A stretch of 64,000 nt of DNA, taken from Harmonia axyridis (taxonomy: Eukaryota > Arthropoda > Insecta > Coleoptera > Coccinellidae). Made by a program: the position numbers and the translations under genes. The notes below the pieces were generated by a model that was not told where the DNA came from, made no database searches, and saw only the letters and a list, made by a program, of their open reading frames with translations. Every line of letters begins with the position of its first letter. The first letter of the stretch is position 1. The stretch lies in assembly GCF_914767665.1 (NCBI RefSeq), contig NC_059505.1:38685506-38749505 (forward strand). The letters run 5' to 3'. This document shows positions 45,882 to 55,905 of this stretch, piece by piece.

Positions 45882-46182
45882 GCCTGAAATTCACCGAGTA
45901 CCAAGTCTACGACGACGGCTTCCAGTTCAACGGCCGCGACCTCCTGGTGGTGAACGAGACGACCGTCGTCAGCGAGAGGACGGTCCAGACCAACCAGAGC
46001 TACCTGGTGATCAGCCTCAAGCTGTCGTCGATGGAGGGCGCGCATCTGAGAGTGCTCGATCATCTCCTGGACGTGTACGGTTTCAACATCACCTACGAGA
46101 TGAGCGAGGACCTTGTTCCGAGGCTGGACCGGTGCAACATGATGGATTGCGGCTTCAATGGCGACTGCCACGACGATTACAC
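45882..46182 (+). CDS. CUB-EGF extracellular protein, coding exon 2 (CUB part 2, EGF start)
   Basis: Acceptor TCCTTTTTCAG precedes 45882; donor TACAC|GTGAGTA ends the exon at 46182. Joined in phase 1 to exon 1 it gives Gly77 then LKFTEYQVYDDG, continuing to LRVLDHLLDVYGFNITYEMS, which is the closing strand pattern of a CUB domain (GFNITY). NET, NQS and NIT are N-glycosylation sequons consistent with an extracellular location. The EGF-like domain begins RCNMMDCGFNGDC, with Cys1-3 at spacing CX4CX5C. 301 nt, ending in phase 2. It is strongly GC-rich with a codon bias towards C/G third positions, unlike the AT-rich introns, which supports real coding. Confidence 0.9.
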
Positions 46183-46799
46183 GTGAGTATGGCCAGATTT
46201 CCGGACTGGGATTAGTACGGCCAGCAGATTTGAGTCGAGGCTGTCTGGATGGTGTGATTGAGGGCTTTGGGTGTCAGGGGAGCTTAGTTCGGAGATTATC
46301 GAGATGTTGGGGTTCGGGTTACGGTCGTGAATTGCATCCTGGGGAGGTTTTTTCATAGGAAAGATATGGGGTTGTGTGTGCAACCTAATATACTTAACGA
46401 AACAGGAATTGCTGGTCAGTTCAGGGTGAAATAGAATTAGAACAGAGGCTCTTTGAATAATGAGGTATTTGTAGTTTTGGTTCATGTTCACTCGGAAGTC
46501 GAAGGAAACAAAGAGTCCAATACACTTGTCAGGAAGAAATCACGTGCACCTTTCACAGACCCGGAACCTTTCTGTAGTAGGTATAAGAAACTGCTCCTTC
46601 AAGAAACTGAAACCAAATTCCATAGAAAAATCTTCCAGAGATGAATTCCATAACTTCAATACTGCTACATCCAAAAAGTATCTGGATCCCTGTTAAAATT
46701 ATACAGCAATCACTTTTTAATTAAACCAAATTTATTTTCCTGGTGCACCTATTGACCGTTTTTCTCGATAGAGCAGAGTATAAATCAAGGTCTAAAGAT
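46183..46799. other. Start of intron 2, no gene
   Basis: GC-balanced for the first ~150 bp, then AT-rich. Short frames here lack motifs. Confidence 0.5.
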
Positions 46800-46950
46800 T
46801 AGACTGGTTGCCTCGTAACTTTCAATGGGGATACCCATGCCACGAAAGGTTGACGCTGATTTGTCTAAGCTATAGAACTTGGCCAATGGCGAAATGGATA
46901 CCGGATGAATTACCCACCCTCTTGTACCTAAGTTACGAGGAAACCTGTGT
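46800..46950. mobile_element. Possible small TIR element (~150 bp)
   Basis: 'GGTTGCCTCGTAACTT' (46805) and 'AAGTTACGAGGAAACC' (46930-46945) are inverted with one mismatch. The interior is non-coding. No second copy was seen in the window. Confidence 0.35.
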
Positions 46951-47317
46951 AATATGTAGACCTTGAGTTTAAATAACATTTATTTAGCCGTTTATGTACG
47001 AGCACAGTATTTTTACCATCAATAAAAATTATTTTATCGATATATGAAAATAGTTTTTACCCATTTCCAAACAAAATCGAATTTAGCGTCACTGAACCTT
47101 CAATATTTTGATTTAGACTCAACATTTCGTTCCGAAAATTTGACACGCATCTTTTCAAACTTGGCACTAACGAGAAACAAGTGCTATGGCACCGGCGGTA
47201 CCCGTTATGTGCCAGATTTGGCACTTACTGAGTGTTAATTGGCTATTTGGTGGTTGTTTGGTCTTCCTTCCGACGTTAACTGATTATGATACATTTTGAT
47301 GCACTGTTATTTTTCAG

Positions 47318-47431
47318 GACTTTCCGATGTTCCTGCTATGGCAATTTCACTGGCAGCCATTGTTCAGAGGGTCCTCAGTCATTGTGTCAAGGCAACAAAG
47401 GACCAATCTGCCAAAATGGAGGAACTTGTCG
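47318..47431 (+). CDS. Isolated exon-like ORF of unknown gene
   Basis: 114 nt bounded by an excellent acceptor (GTTATTTTTCAG|GA) and donor (GTCG|GTGAGT), open throughout in one frame: LSDVPAMAISLAAIVQRVLS then HCVKATKDQSAKMEELV. The peptide looks alpha-helical and cytoplasmic rather than extracellular. The exon is phase 1-1. The surrounding CUB-EGF gene has a phase-2 junction here, so inclusion would shift its frame. It may be an exon of a nested gene, a retained pseudo-exon, or chance. I do not recognise the protein. Confidence 0.4.
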
Positions 47432-47589
47432 GTGAGTTCAAAATATTAATTCATGTAAGGTTAACAAAAATGAATATTAATGGCTTTGACTTGCAAATTC
47501 TCATCAGATAAATGTAATCGACCATCAATCATGATATAAATAGCTGCAGCTCCATTTTCTATCAGCAGGTATAAAATAGCTTGACATCA

Positions 47590-49130
47590 TTAATACCTAT
47601 GCCTTACATATGGTATACTGATGGATCAAAATAAGAAAAAGTCACAGGTATTGGGAAATATGGACCTAAAACGAGGATTCCTAGATCCCTGGGAAGTTTT
47701 TCCTCTATCCTGCAAACCAAGTCACTAGCTGTCTATACTTGAGCCCTACTGTGTCCTAAAAGAAACCTCAAAAGGGTGCAGATTTACACCACAACGGACA
47801 GCCAGGCCACACTGAGGTCCCTAGAATCATAAAGTCAGGTGTAATACCATAAAGAAGCTGACCATAGGCAATAAAGTAACTCTATTATGGGTGAAGTGGC
47901 ATTGTGGTATTGAAGGAAATGAAAAAGCCGATGAACTTGCAAAAGCGCATAAAAGTTGACACTGAGTCCTTCTGTGGGCTTGGAAAATACCAATATACAG
48001 GTTGGCCATTTGAAAACGAAACAGACGAGATTACAGACGAAATAAAGTTTTTCGATAGAAATGCTCGGACAGGTCGATTTCTGTTTCGAGGGGGACAACT
48101 TAAGATGTAGGTTACGGACGCATAGCGCTTCAACCCTTGCTGCTACAACCCCCACTCCCAATTTTTGAATAGGGAAGATGGGGTGAGTGATAACTCAATT
48201 TAAAGGTATTTTTATACTGATTTCAGCACAGTAATTGTTTTTTCATTTTACGCATTAGTTCTCGAAATAGTCATGGTTGTTTTGAAGCTCAAAATGACGA
48301 TTTTTCACAAAACACTGCAAGTGCCATGAAAACACCATTTCATTTTCAAATACTCAGTTGAGAATATTTCGAGAACTAATGCATAAAATGAAAAAACAAT
48401 TACTGTGCTGAAATGAGTATAAAAATACCTTTCAAATGAGGTATCACTCACCCCATCTTTCCTATTCAAAATTTGGGGGGTGAGGGTTGTAGTAGCAAGG
48501 GTTGAAGTGCTATGCGTCCGTAACCTACATCTTAAGTTGTCCCCCTCGAAACAGAAATCGACCTGTCCGTATATTTCTATCGAAAAACTTTATTTCGTCT
48601 GTAATCTCGTCTGTTTCGTTTTCAAATGGCCACCCTGTATAACAGCGGTCCAACAATGGAAGAGGGACAATAGGAAAGCCCTCTGGAGGAATACTCCGGA
48701 TCTTGCTCAGGCAAAGAAATTTGTGGTGCTTTCACCGACCTATACCAGAAAGCTCTTGAAGCTATCACGAGCTGAGCTTCCGGTAATGGTGGGATTGCTG
48801 ACAGGACACAGACGGTGAAAATACCGTTTGTACCGCATGGGTAAGTCAGCAGATGATATTTGCAGGCTCTGTGGAAAGGAGGTAGAAACAGCCGAACACC
48901 TAGTGTTCAAATACCCGGAGCTGACTGGCCTAAAACCACTCATATGGAAAAGTCAGTTCTGGATACTCACGAAGTAATAACCAAGGCTCCTAAGGATGTC
49001 GTCGGTTTCATTAACAGCATCGATAGCCTCCCTGGGTTCGTATGAATAGGTAAGGTTAAGAGAAAAAGATAAAATTGGTCGCAGTTCCCGGAAGGCTAAC
49101 AGATTCAGTGAAATAATAATTATAATACGT
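47590..49130 (+). mobile_element. Non-LTR retrotransposon, I-like family, RNase H to 3'UTR, split by a MITE
   Basis: The left part (47590-47997) is an RNase H domain: YTDGSK (about 47615), a TDSQATLRSLES block (about 47800) and, in another frame, LWVKWHCGIEGNEKADELAK (about 47890-47945). The catalytic DG/TDS/ADE signature is recognisable despite frameshifts. After the MITE at 47998-48637 the ORF resumes with QQWKRDNRKALWRNTPDLAQ and reaches CRLCGKEVETAEHLVFKYPE (about 48868-48920), a 'TTCCCGGAAGGCTAA' 3'UTR block and an AAT-rich tail at about 49110-49130. RNase H plus a TAA-like tail suggest the I group. Dead. Confidence 0.8.
47998..48637. mobile_element. Foldback MITE (family P), copy 2, 640 bp, nested in a retroelement
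   Basis: Ends 'CAGGTTGGCCATTTGAAAAC' and 'GTTTTCAAATGGCCACCCTG', flanked by perfect TATA copies at 47994-47997 and 48638-48641. Sibling retroelements at 1-523 and 1481-2115 carry a single uninterrupted 'CCAATATAA', proving insertion with a TATA duplication. Arms of about 270 bp enclose a ~95-bp spacer that is the reverse complement of the spacer in copy 1. Confidence 0.95.
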
Positions 49131-49739
49131 GTATGCCTGCAGTATCAAAATATCTCTACATGTTCAACACTTCTCAATGGTAGGAATCAATGGTGCATCA
49201 ATAAGAGCAAAAGATTTAAAAACTTCAGTTACGATAATTGATCCCATTAGGACGAAAGTAATTGCCATATAGCCTTCGAAATATTGGGTGTAATATGAGA
49301 GTTTGGATCAGATGCCGCCATCTCCCAATTTGATGACCACAATTTACATACATGCTTTCGTAATTTGACTCTGTTGGTTAACAAAGGTGATCATCCAAAT
49401 ATAAATGATCGCTTTTCCACGATCCAACGTCCAGTGGCGTAACCCAGCCGTGGTATGAGTGACTCTCAACCGAAATCCGAAATTTTTGTCCCGCTCAAAA
49501 AAAAATCTTTCAGATTCCAACAAAGAACGTTCCGTCTGTAACTCCTTACCCCAATACCCCTTAACAACGAGGAGAATAAATGCCAGGACCTCGTTATTCC
49601 TCAGACACGAAGCAACAATGGGAAAAAACGAGCGTGCCAATAGAAATCCGAGTCCGGGTATCAGACAGCAGAGCGTAGAAGGTCGTATGGAAATCTTTGC
49701 CAGTAGGAGTCTGCAGAAGCGGAGCAGTCGTAACGAAAC
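49131..49739. other. No confident gene
   Basis: A 171-codon minus-strand frame (49859-49344) is rich in hydrophobic and basic residues but has no recognisable domain, and the plus strand is also open; not called. 'CCAGTGGCGTAACCCAG' at 49433 is a common insect-transposon-terminus word. Confidence 0.4.
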
Positions 49740-50000
49740 AAAGCGTATATGCTGCTCGTAGATAAAAGATACGTTATTAGGGTAATGGCGAACTGGGACA
49801 GAATAACAAACTGAACATATAGACACTTTGGATTTTGGACGGAAGATAATGGTGTTCAACTGCGTTAGCGTAACCCATTTTGGGAGGGGACGTAGTTCAG
49901 AGTGATATTTTGAACGACGTGAGGGTCAGATAACTCTTTGGTATCTGAAAAGTCGGAAATGTATCTTGAAAGTGATTATAATAGGACTTCCGACCTTTAA
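49740..50000 (+). repeat. Left flanking repeat of array 3
   Basis: Shares 'GCGAACTGGGACA', 'AACAAACTGAACATAT', 'GATAATGGTGTTCA' and 'GCGTAAC' in order with 51560-51770, on the same strand. The two copies bracket the third ~477-bp array. Confidence 0.65.
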
Positions 50001-50329
50001 GTCTTTTTGTATTATGGAAATTAGAATAACATTGAAGCCGTTTATTATTGATTATTATGAATCCGTCTCAAGGATGCCGTGGAAACGTGGAGTCATGCTC
50101 TACTGAATCTTCTGTTGAATATTCCTCTCATACATATAATTTCTCATAACATAACAGGAATGTAATTATCGTAAAACCACAACGGTAATTGCACTGCAGA
50201 GCAGAATTTGCATCCCGAAAACATCTTGTTGTCAATAGCAGCACAAAGACAAAAGAACTTCAAAAACTGAAGAATTTCGAGTTTTGGTGAATTTTGAGTG
50301 GTAAGATCCCTAGGACATCGATAATTGTA

Positions 50330-51470
50330 TAGATTATTAAATTTTTACAGAGTTTTCTCACATTTCGAGTATAGTTTTTTTTTCAAACTTTGAGGTTTCA
50401 GAAAAATCAGTGGGCGGTGTAAGGATTGACGATCTCTCATTAACCCAATTTCGTACTTACCAGAAAATTCGCAATACTTTACCTTGAAAAAATTTATTTA
50501 AGTTCCATCTCGCGTACTTTTCACCATTCTTTCAATCAATATGATCACGTAGATCACGTAAATGCCTGCAGTTTAGCGATGATTCCATAATTTCTGAAAT
50601 TATAGATCATAACTTGAAAAAAATATTTGATAATTTTCTCGAAATTGCCACCTATATTGTATTATACAATAGTTGTATTAATAAATTTGTTCATATACTT
50701 TACCTCCACTTGATGCAAGATAAGCACTTGAAATCGCATCATGTTTTGAAATAAGGCTGAACTTCAAAAAACGTTATCATTCGAGGGGTCTGTGACGAAT
50801 ATTTCAGGAGATTTAACGATTTTTGTATAGAGATTCAATTATTACTAATTTTTTTCCAATATTTCAAGGTCGAATATTTCTGAAACTGTTAGTTCTGCGA
50901 AAAATCGGTTAACGGTGTAAGCATTCACTATGCTTAATTACCCGAAATTGGACCTAATCCGAACATTTTTATATAGAAAAATTTTTGATATTCGACCCTT
51001 AAAAAATTCGAAAAAAATTAAAAATCTCCCAATGGAAATTTATTACCTTTTCATCGATTGATCAAATTACGTGGATTTCGAAAAGGCTTACAGTCTGGAA
51101 ATCAGTCCATTATTTCAGAAATTAGAGGTCATAAACTGAAATTTCCAAACAAAAATTTGAAAATTTTATCGACGCTGCCATTTCTTCTGGACGCAAGATA
51201 CGGACTTAAATACTAATTATGTTGTAGATCAGAGCTCGATCTTCAAAAAACGTTTTCATTCGAGGGGTATATGACGAATATTTCAGGAGATATAACGATT
51301 TTTGTATAGAGATTCAATTTTCACTGATTTTTTCCAAAACTCCAAAGTCAAATATTTCTCAAACTGTGAGTTCTACGAAAAATTGGTTAGCGATGTTTGC
51401 ATTCACTATGCCTAATTAACCGAAATTAGACCTCATTCGAAAATTGTTCGAATAGGTAAAAAATTTTCAA
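50330..51470 (+). repeat. ~477-bp tandem repeat, array 3 (about 2.4 copies)
   Basis: Units starting near 50345, 50853 and 51330 (spacing ~508 and ~477) share 'AAAAATCGGTTAACGGTGTA'-like, 'TTTCAGGAGAT.TAACGATTTT' and 'AAAAAACGTT.TCATTCGAGG' blocks with the arrays at 29 and 37.5 kb. The first unit is enlarged by a ~35-bp insert near 50655-50700. More diverged than arrays 1 and 2. Confidence 0.8.
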
Positions 51471-51559
51471 TAGAATCTATCGAAGAAAATATAGTGGAAG
51501 ATGAAACAAAAACTAACAAATCGACAGTTTCGAGGTTCAATATCTATAAGTTCAGTTGT

Positions 51560-51770
51560 AAGATCTCATAAATGAAAGATGAACTGGGACATATTAACAA
51601 ATTGGACATATGTAGAGAAACTTCGGTCTTTAGATAGAGGATAATGATGTTCATTTGCTTTGGCGTAACTAAATTAGGAGAAACACGAGTTTCGCACATT
51701 ATTCTGAACAGCACTGGGACCGAACAGCTCTTGTATTTTCTGAAAGTCTGGATCTCCATGGGTTCAAGGA
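51560..51770 (+). repeat. Right flanking repeat of array 3
   Basis: Diverged direct copy of 49740-50000 ('GATGAACTGGGACATATTAA', 'GATAATGATGTTCA', 'GGCGTAACT'). Confidence 0.65.
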
Positions 51771-53117
51771 TTAACCGATAATTTTCGGCCACAAGAGACG
51801 GAAATGATGCTCCATGTTTCCCAAATACGTAATTATGTCGGTTTTTCGATGAACTCCCCGAAGGAAGAACATTCTCGATAGTTTCTGTCATTCTGTAAAG
51901 TGTACTCAAAGACTTTCGAAATTTCAACTTTATTTTCTATTTTCAATTTGCGAATGGAAAAAAAAGTTAACGTTTCGTTTTTCGCGAAAGAATCGATGAT
52001 ATGTTGAATGTACAAAAGTCTGATTCATCTTCAAAATATTCGTGAAAAAAAAACTACGAAAAATCAAAAAACAAAATTTTGTGAAAAAAATTATCGACCA
52101 TCGTACAGTGCTTCGTGAAGAGAAAGAAGATGAAGTGAATGTACAACTTCGTACACCGTACAAAGTTTGTTCATCGCAGGACCGCCAGAGAGGAAATGAA
52201 TGGGTACCAAACTTCGCCTGATACGCGGAAAGCCACATGGTGGTAATCCCTCTTAATTATGAAAGTTCTAGGCGAAACACCTAAAACTTTCTCAAGAGCA
52301 GAAAGTCATGCTGCAATTCACGTAGTACATACAAAAATTAAAAAAAAAAACCGAAATTGAGTTCCCAAACTCAGGAATCCTGTCCCGCGTCTGGATATAA
52401 AATCAGAGTTCAAAGACTTGTCTCCCCCTTCTTCATGATTTAAATCACCGAGATCAAGTCGGTTTGGAAAAAGCCCGACCACGTGGCGTTTTAATGCGAA
52501 AATATTCGGGCAATAAAGCGACACAAAGGCCGACAAAAACGGGTCGAAAATTCGATTCCGGCCGGGTCGAGTACTCGAAAAACTTTTTTAATGAATAAAG
52601 TTCAGAGTTCGTAATATTTTTCAGTGTATTCATTTTCCATTAGTCTCGGTGATGAATTCCTTTGAGTCCCTCTCTATCCGAGCTGGAATAACTTTCAATC
52701 AGGACGTGGACAGTGTAGGCGAGCCCTAGTCTCGTTTTTTTTTTATGATCGAGCCGCGATGGATGGAATGGATTTCGTCCCACTCCCCAGGTTGAATTTC
52801 AGATTTCATATAGATTGAATTTCCCGTGTTCGGGTGTCGATAGCAGATGCTTTTCCGGATTTTAGAAGCTTTCAGGATGAAAATACGAACATCAGTCGAT
52901 TGCAATTTTTACGAGCGCTGTCGAACCGTTTATCGAGGTGCTTCAGTTGTAATTAGCCCGACTCAAGGTCACTCTGGCATGCGTAGCGAAGCACTCTACT
53001 CGGTTCTCCTTCACAGAAACGTACGGACTTCGACATAACAACTAACTCTTCAAATTTTATTGGTTACAGTAGTCAATTTCGAACGTTCTTCTCTCAGGAA
53101 GTGTTCTAGTACATATA
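51771..53117. other. No gene recognised; GC-balanced block 52370-53030
   Basis: Intronic. Short frames at 52318-52536 (minus) and 52847-53038 (plus, ATG) lack recognisable motifs. An imperfect purine/AT run precedes at 51960-52100. Confidence 0.4.
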
Positions 53118-53937
53118 AAGGGTGTTTTTTCAGAGCTATAGAACTTCAAATTGCAAAAAAACAACAATGGATTATTCGATTGACATGAATTTTATTTATC
53201 CGCAAGATAATCTTGTGGCATTACATTTTAAATATGATTTCTGGCATATGACCGCCACGGCTGGCTCGAATGTAGTTCAATCTGGACGTCCAATTTTCGA
53301 TGACTTTTCCAACATTTGTGGCTTAGACCAATGACTTTACATAACCCCACAGAAAGTAGTCTAGCGGTGTTAAATCACAAGATCTTGGAGGCCAATTCAC
53401 AGGTCCAAAACGTGAAATTAGGCGGTCACCAAACGTGTCTTTCAATAAATCAATTGTGGCACGAGCTGTGTGACATGTTGCGCCGTCTTGCTGGAACCAC
53501 AGCTCCTGGACATCATGGTAGTTCAATTCAGGAATGAAAAAGTTAATAATCATGGCTCTATACCGATCACCATTGACTGTAACGTTCTGGCCATCATCGT
53601 TTTTGAAGAAGTACGGACCAATGATTCCACCAGCCCATAAAGTGTACCAAACAGTCAGTTTTTCTGGATGTAACGGTGGTTCGACATACACTTGAGGATA
53701 AGCTCTACTTCAAATGCGGCAGTTTTGTTTGTTGACGTAGCCATTCAACCAGAAGTGCGCTTCATCGCTAAACAAAAGTGCGCGATACGTATTCCGCACA
53801 GAACCATTGTTTTCGAGATAAAATTGCACTATTTGAAAGCGTTGTTCAAGCGTGAGTCTATTCGTGACTGTTGAATCAGTCGCCATCTTGAACAGTTATG
53901 CCAACTTAAAGTTATATACCTCGAAAAAAACACCCGT
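53118..53937 (-). mobile_element. Tc1/mariner-superfamily transposon, copy 2 of family D, in-frame internal deletion
   Basis: TIRs 'AAGGGTGTTTTTTCAGAG' and 'CGAAAAAAACACCCGT' are flanked by TA on both sides. On the minus strand the ORF begins at about 53885 (MATDSTVTNRLTLEQRFQIV, then NNGSVRNTYRAL) and joins directly, in frame, to LFSDEAHFWLNGYVNKQNC with the first catalytic Asp. A TGA follows soon after. The frame then reopens with EPPLHPEKLTVWYTLWAGGI, WFQQDGATCHTAR (second Asp) and SCDLTPLDYFLWGYV (third Asp). The part beyond KSLV is also shortened: SLV connects to a GLSHKCWKS-like tail. Inactive. Confidence 0.9.
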
Positions 53938-53939
53938 TA

Positions 53940-54698
53940 CTACTACAATTATCTTCGAGATCCAATCGAAAAAGTTTTATGTCATTATAGATCAGATACG
54001 TTTTCGCTGAAACTGTATCTTACGTAAAATATCCATTTGAGACGATTTCTCGCATTTGTTTTTACCGCCGCTGAAGTTAAGAAGCTGCTCCGGCAGTATT
54101 AAGTGGAAGAATATGGTAATAAAATCCTCGAAGCTCTGCTAGTTGCAATAGAACATTACCTGCTTCCCAAGAAACATAGAGTGGCCGCGTTTCTTTGAAA
54201 TAACACTTTCAAAACGCTATCAGCGACTGGTCTTTTCAGCACTCTATACTACTATATAGTAAGATAGTTGTTCACTTTGAAGCAATGGATTTTCCTATTC
54301 GTACAGATGTGATCATGAAATAAATAGAAATTTTACACTTAGGTTTATAATTTTCTCTTTCAAGGCAAAATATCCGACACGTTGAACAAACGTAATATGA
54401 AGATCAATTGAGATAATCGAAGACTGTCTTTATTAGTGGTATTCGAAATAGCAAATACGAATGAAATAGGAGTTTTAACTTTGCAGTAGAGATATTATAT
54501 TCAGCATAATAATCGTAGAAATATATATCTTAAATTTAAAATTATGTTTGAAGAAGTTTTCTAAATCTAGTTTTTTCATCAGCTTTCTTGATTTTTTGCC
54601 TTCGAAATTTAATTATCTCTTTCGTGTTAACGACCTAGGGGAATCAATGGGCGATAGCAACCAATTATGCTAGAGAAGAATTTGGTGAATTAATAATA
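53940..54698. other. No gene recognised
   Basis: AT-rich intronic sequence between two family D transposons; nothing supported. Confidence 0.5.
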
Positions 54699-55613
54699 AA
54701 GGGTGTTATTTTAGAGCCATAGAACTTTAAATTGAAATAAAACAACGATGGATTATTCGATTGACATGAATTTCATTTATCCGCAGGAAAACCTTGTGGC
54801 ATTAGCTTTTAAATATGATTTCTGGTATATGACCGCCACGGCTGGCTCACATGTAGTCCCATCTGGACGTCTAATTTTCGATGACTTTTCCAACATTTGT
54901 GGCTGTATATCGGCAATAATCGGCGAATGTTGTCTTCCAAATGGTCAAGGGTTTGTGGGTTATCCGCATAGACCGATGACTTTACATAGTTCAACAGAAA
55001 GTAGTCTAGCGGTGTTAAATCACAAGATCTTGGAGGCCAATTCACAGGTCCAAAACGTGAAATTAGACGGTCACCAAACGTGTCTTTCAATAAATCGATT
55101 GTGGCACGAGCTGTGTGACATTATGCGCCGTCTTGTTGGAACCACAGCTCCTGGACATCATGGTTGTTCAATTCAGGAATGAAAAATTTAGTAATCTTGG
55201 CTCTATACCGATCACCATTGACTGTAACGTTCTGGTCATCATCGTTTTTGAAGAAGAAAGGACCAATGATTCCTCCAGCCCATAAAGCGCACCAAACAGT
55301 CAGTTTTTCTGGATGTAACGGTGTTTCGACATACACTTGAGGATTAGCTTCACTCCAAATGCGGCAGTTTTGTTTGTTGACGTAGCCATTCAACCAGAAG
55401 TGCGCTTCATCGCTAAACAAAATTCGCTTATGAAAATCGGGAACAACGGCAATCTCATTTTGCACTGTTTGAAAGCATTGTTCAAGCATGAGTTCATTCA
55501 TGATGAATAGCCAAACCAAACTGAGAATAAATCACTTGACAGCTGTTAAATCGGTCGCCACCTTGAACAGTAATGCTAACTTAAAGTTATATACCTCGAA
55601 ACAAAACACCCAA
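54699..55613 (-). mobile_element. Tc1/mariner-superfamily transposon, copy 3 of family D, HTH deleted
   Basis: The left end 'AAGGGTGTTATTTTAGAG' is preceded by TA; the right end reads 'CGAAACAAAACACCCAA'. After the 5'UTR and a remnant ATD-like start the N-terminal HTH is missing; the sequence resumes at HHE(D)/MNELMLEQCFQTVQNEIA (about 55480) and ILFSDEAHFWLNGYV (first Asp), IWSEANPQVYVETPLHPEKL, WFQQDGA (second Asp, frame break next to it), then CDLTPLDYFLLNYVKSSVYA (third Asp). The C-terminal tail is shifted. The deletion endpoints differ from copies 1 and 2. Confidence 0.9.
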
Positions 55614-55756
55614 CAGAATACATTCTTCTGAAAAAAAAAATTTAATTGGCGGTCGGATTTTCTGATTATTCTATACATTCTAAAATACAAACTGTAAAAA
55701 TCTCAGAACACATTTTTTCTGGTGAATTGGCCATGGGAAATTTTATGAGGAAGAGA

Positions 55757-55905
55757 TGGTGCTGCAACCATAATCGTGGAGGTCATTTGACTGATATCGT
55801 TTTCCTTTTTTAATGGAATATCTTTCTCATCACAATGAAATAAACATTCATGAATTCCTCTTGGAATATACAAGTTTTTTCAATATCAGAATGGAATCTC
55901 TTATT
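55757..55905 (+). mobile_element. Tc1/mariner-superfamily C-terminal scrap (family B)
   Basis: NRGGHLTDIVF at about 55770-55800 is the terminal motif of DDE_3 transposases. The following 3' untranslated part ('TTTCTCATCACAATGAAATA', 'TCAATATCA') matches 14320-14410. Confidence 0.6.

Noticed and set aside
45878..46171. 97-codon minus-strand frame over exon 2
   Set aside because: Antisense shadow of the GC-rich CUB exon; the plus strand has the domain and splice sites.
49344..49859. 171-codon minus-strand frame
   Set aside because: No recognisable domain, opposite strand also open, and it overlaps a repeat shared with 51.6 kb.
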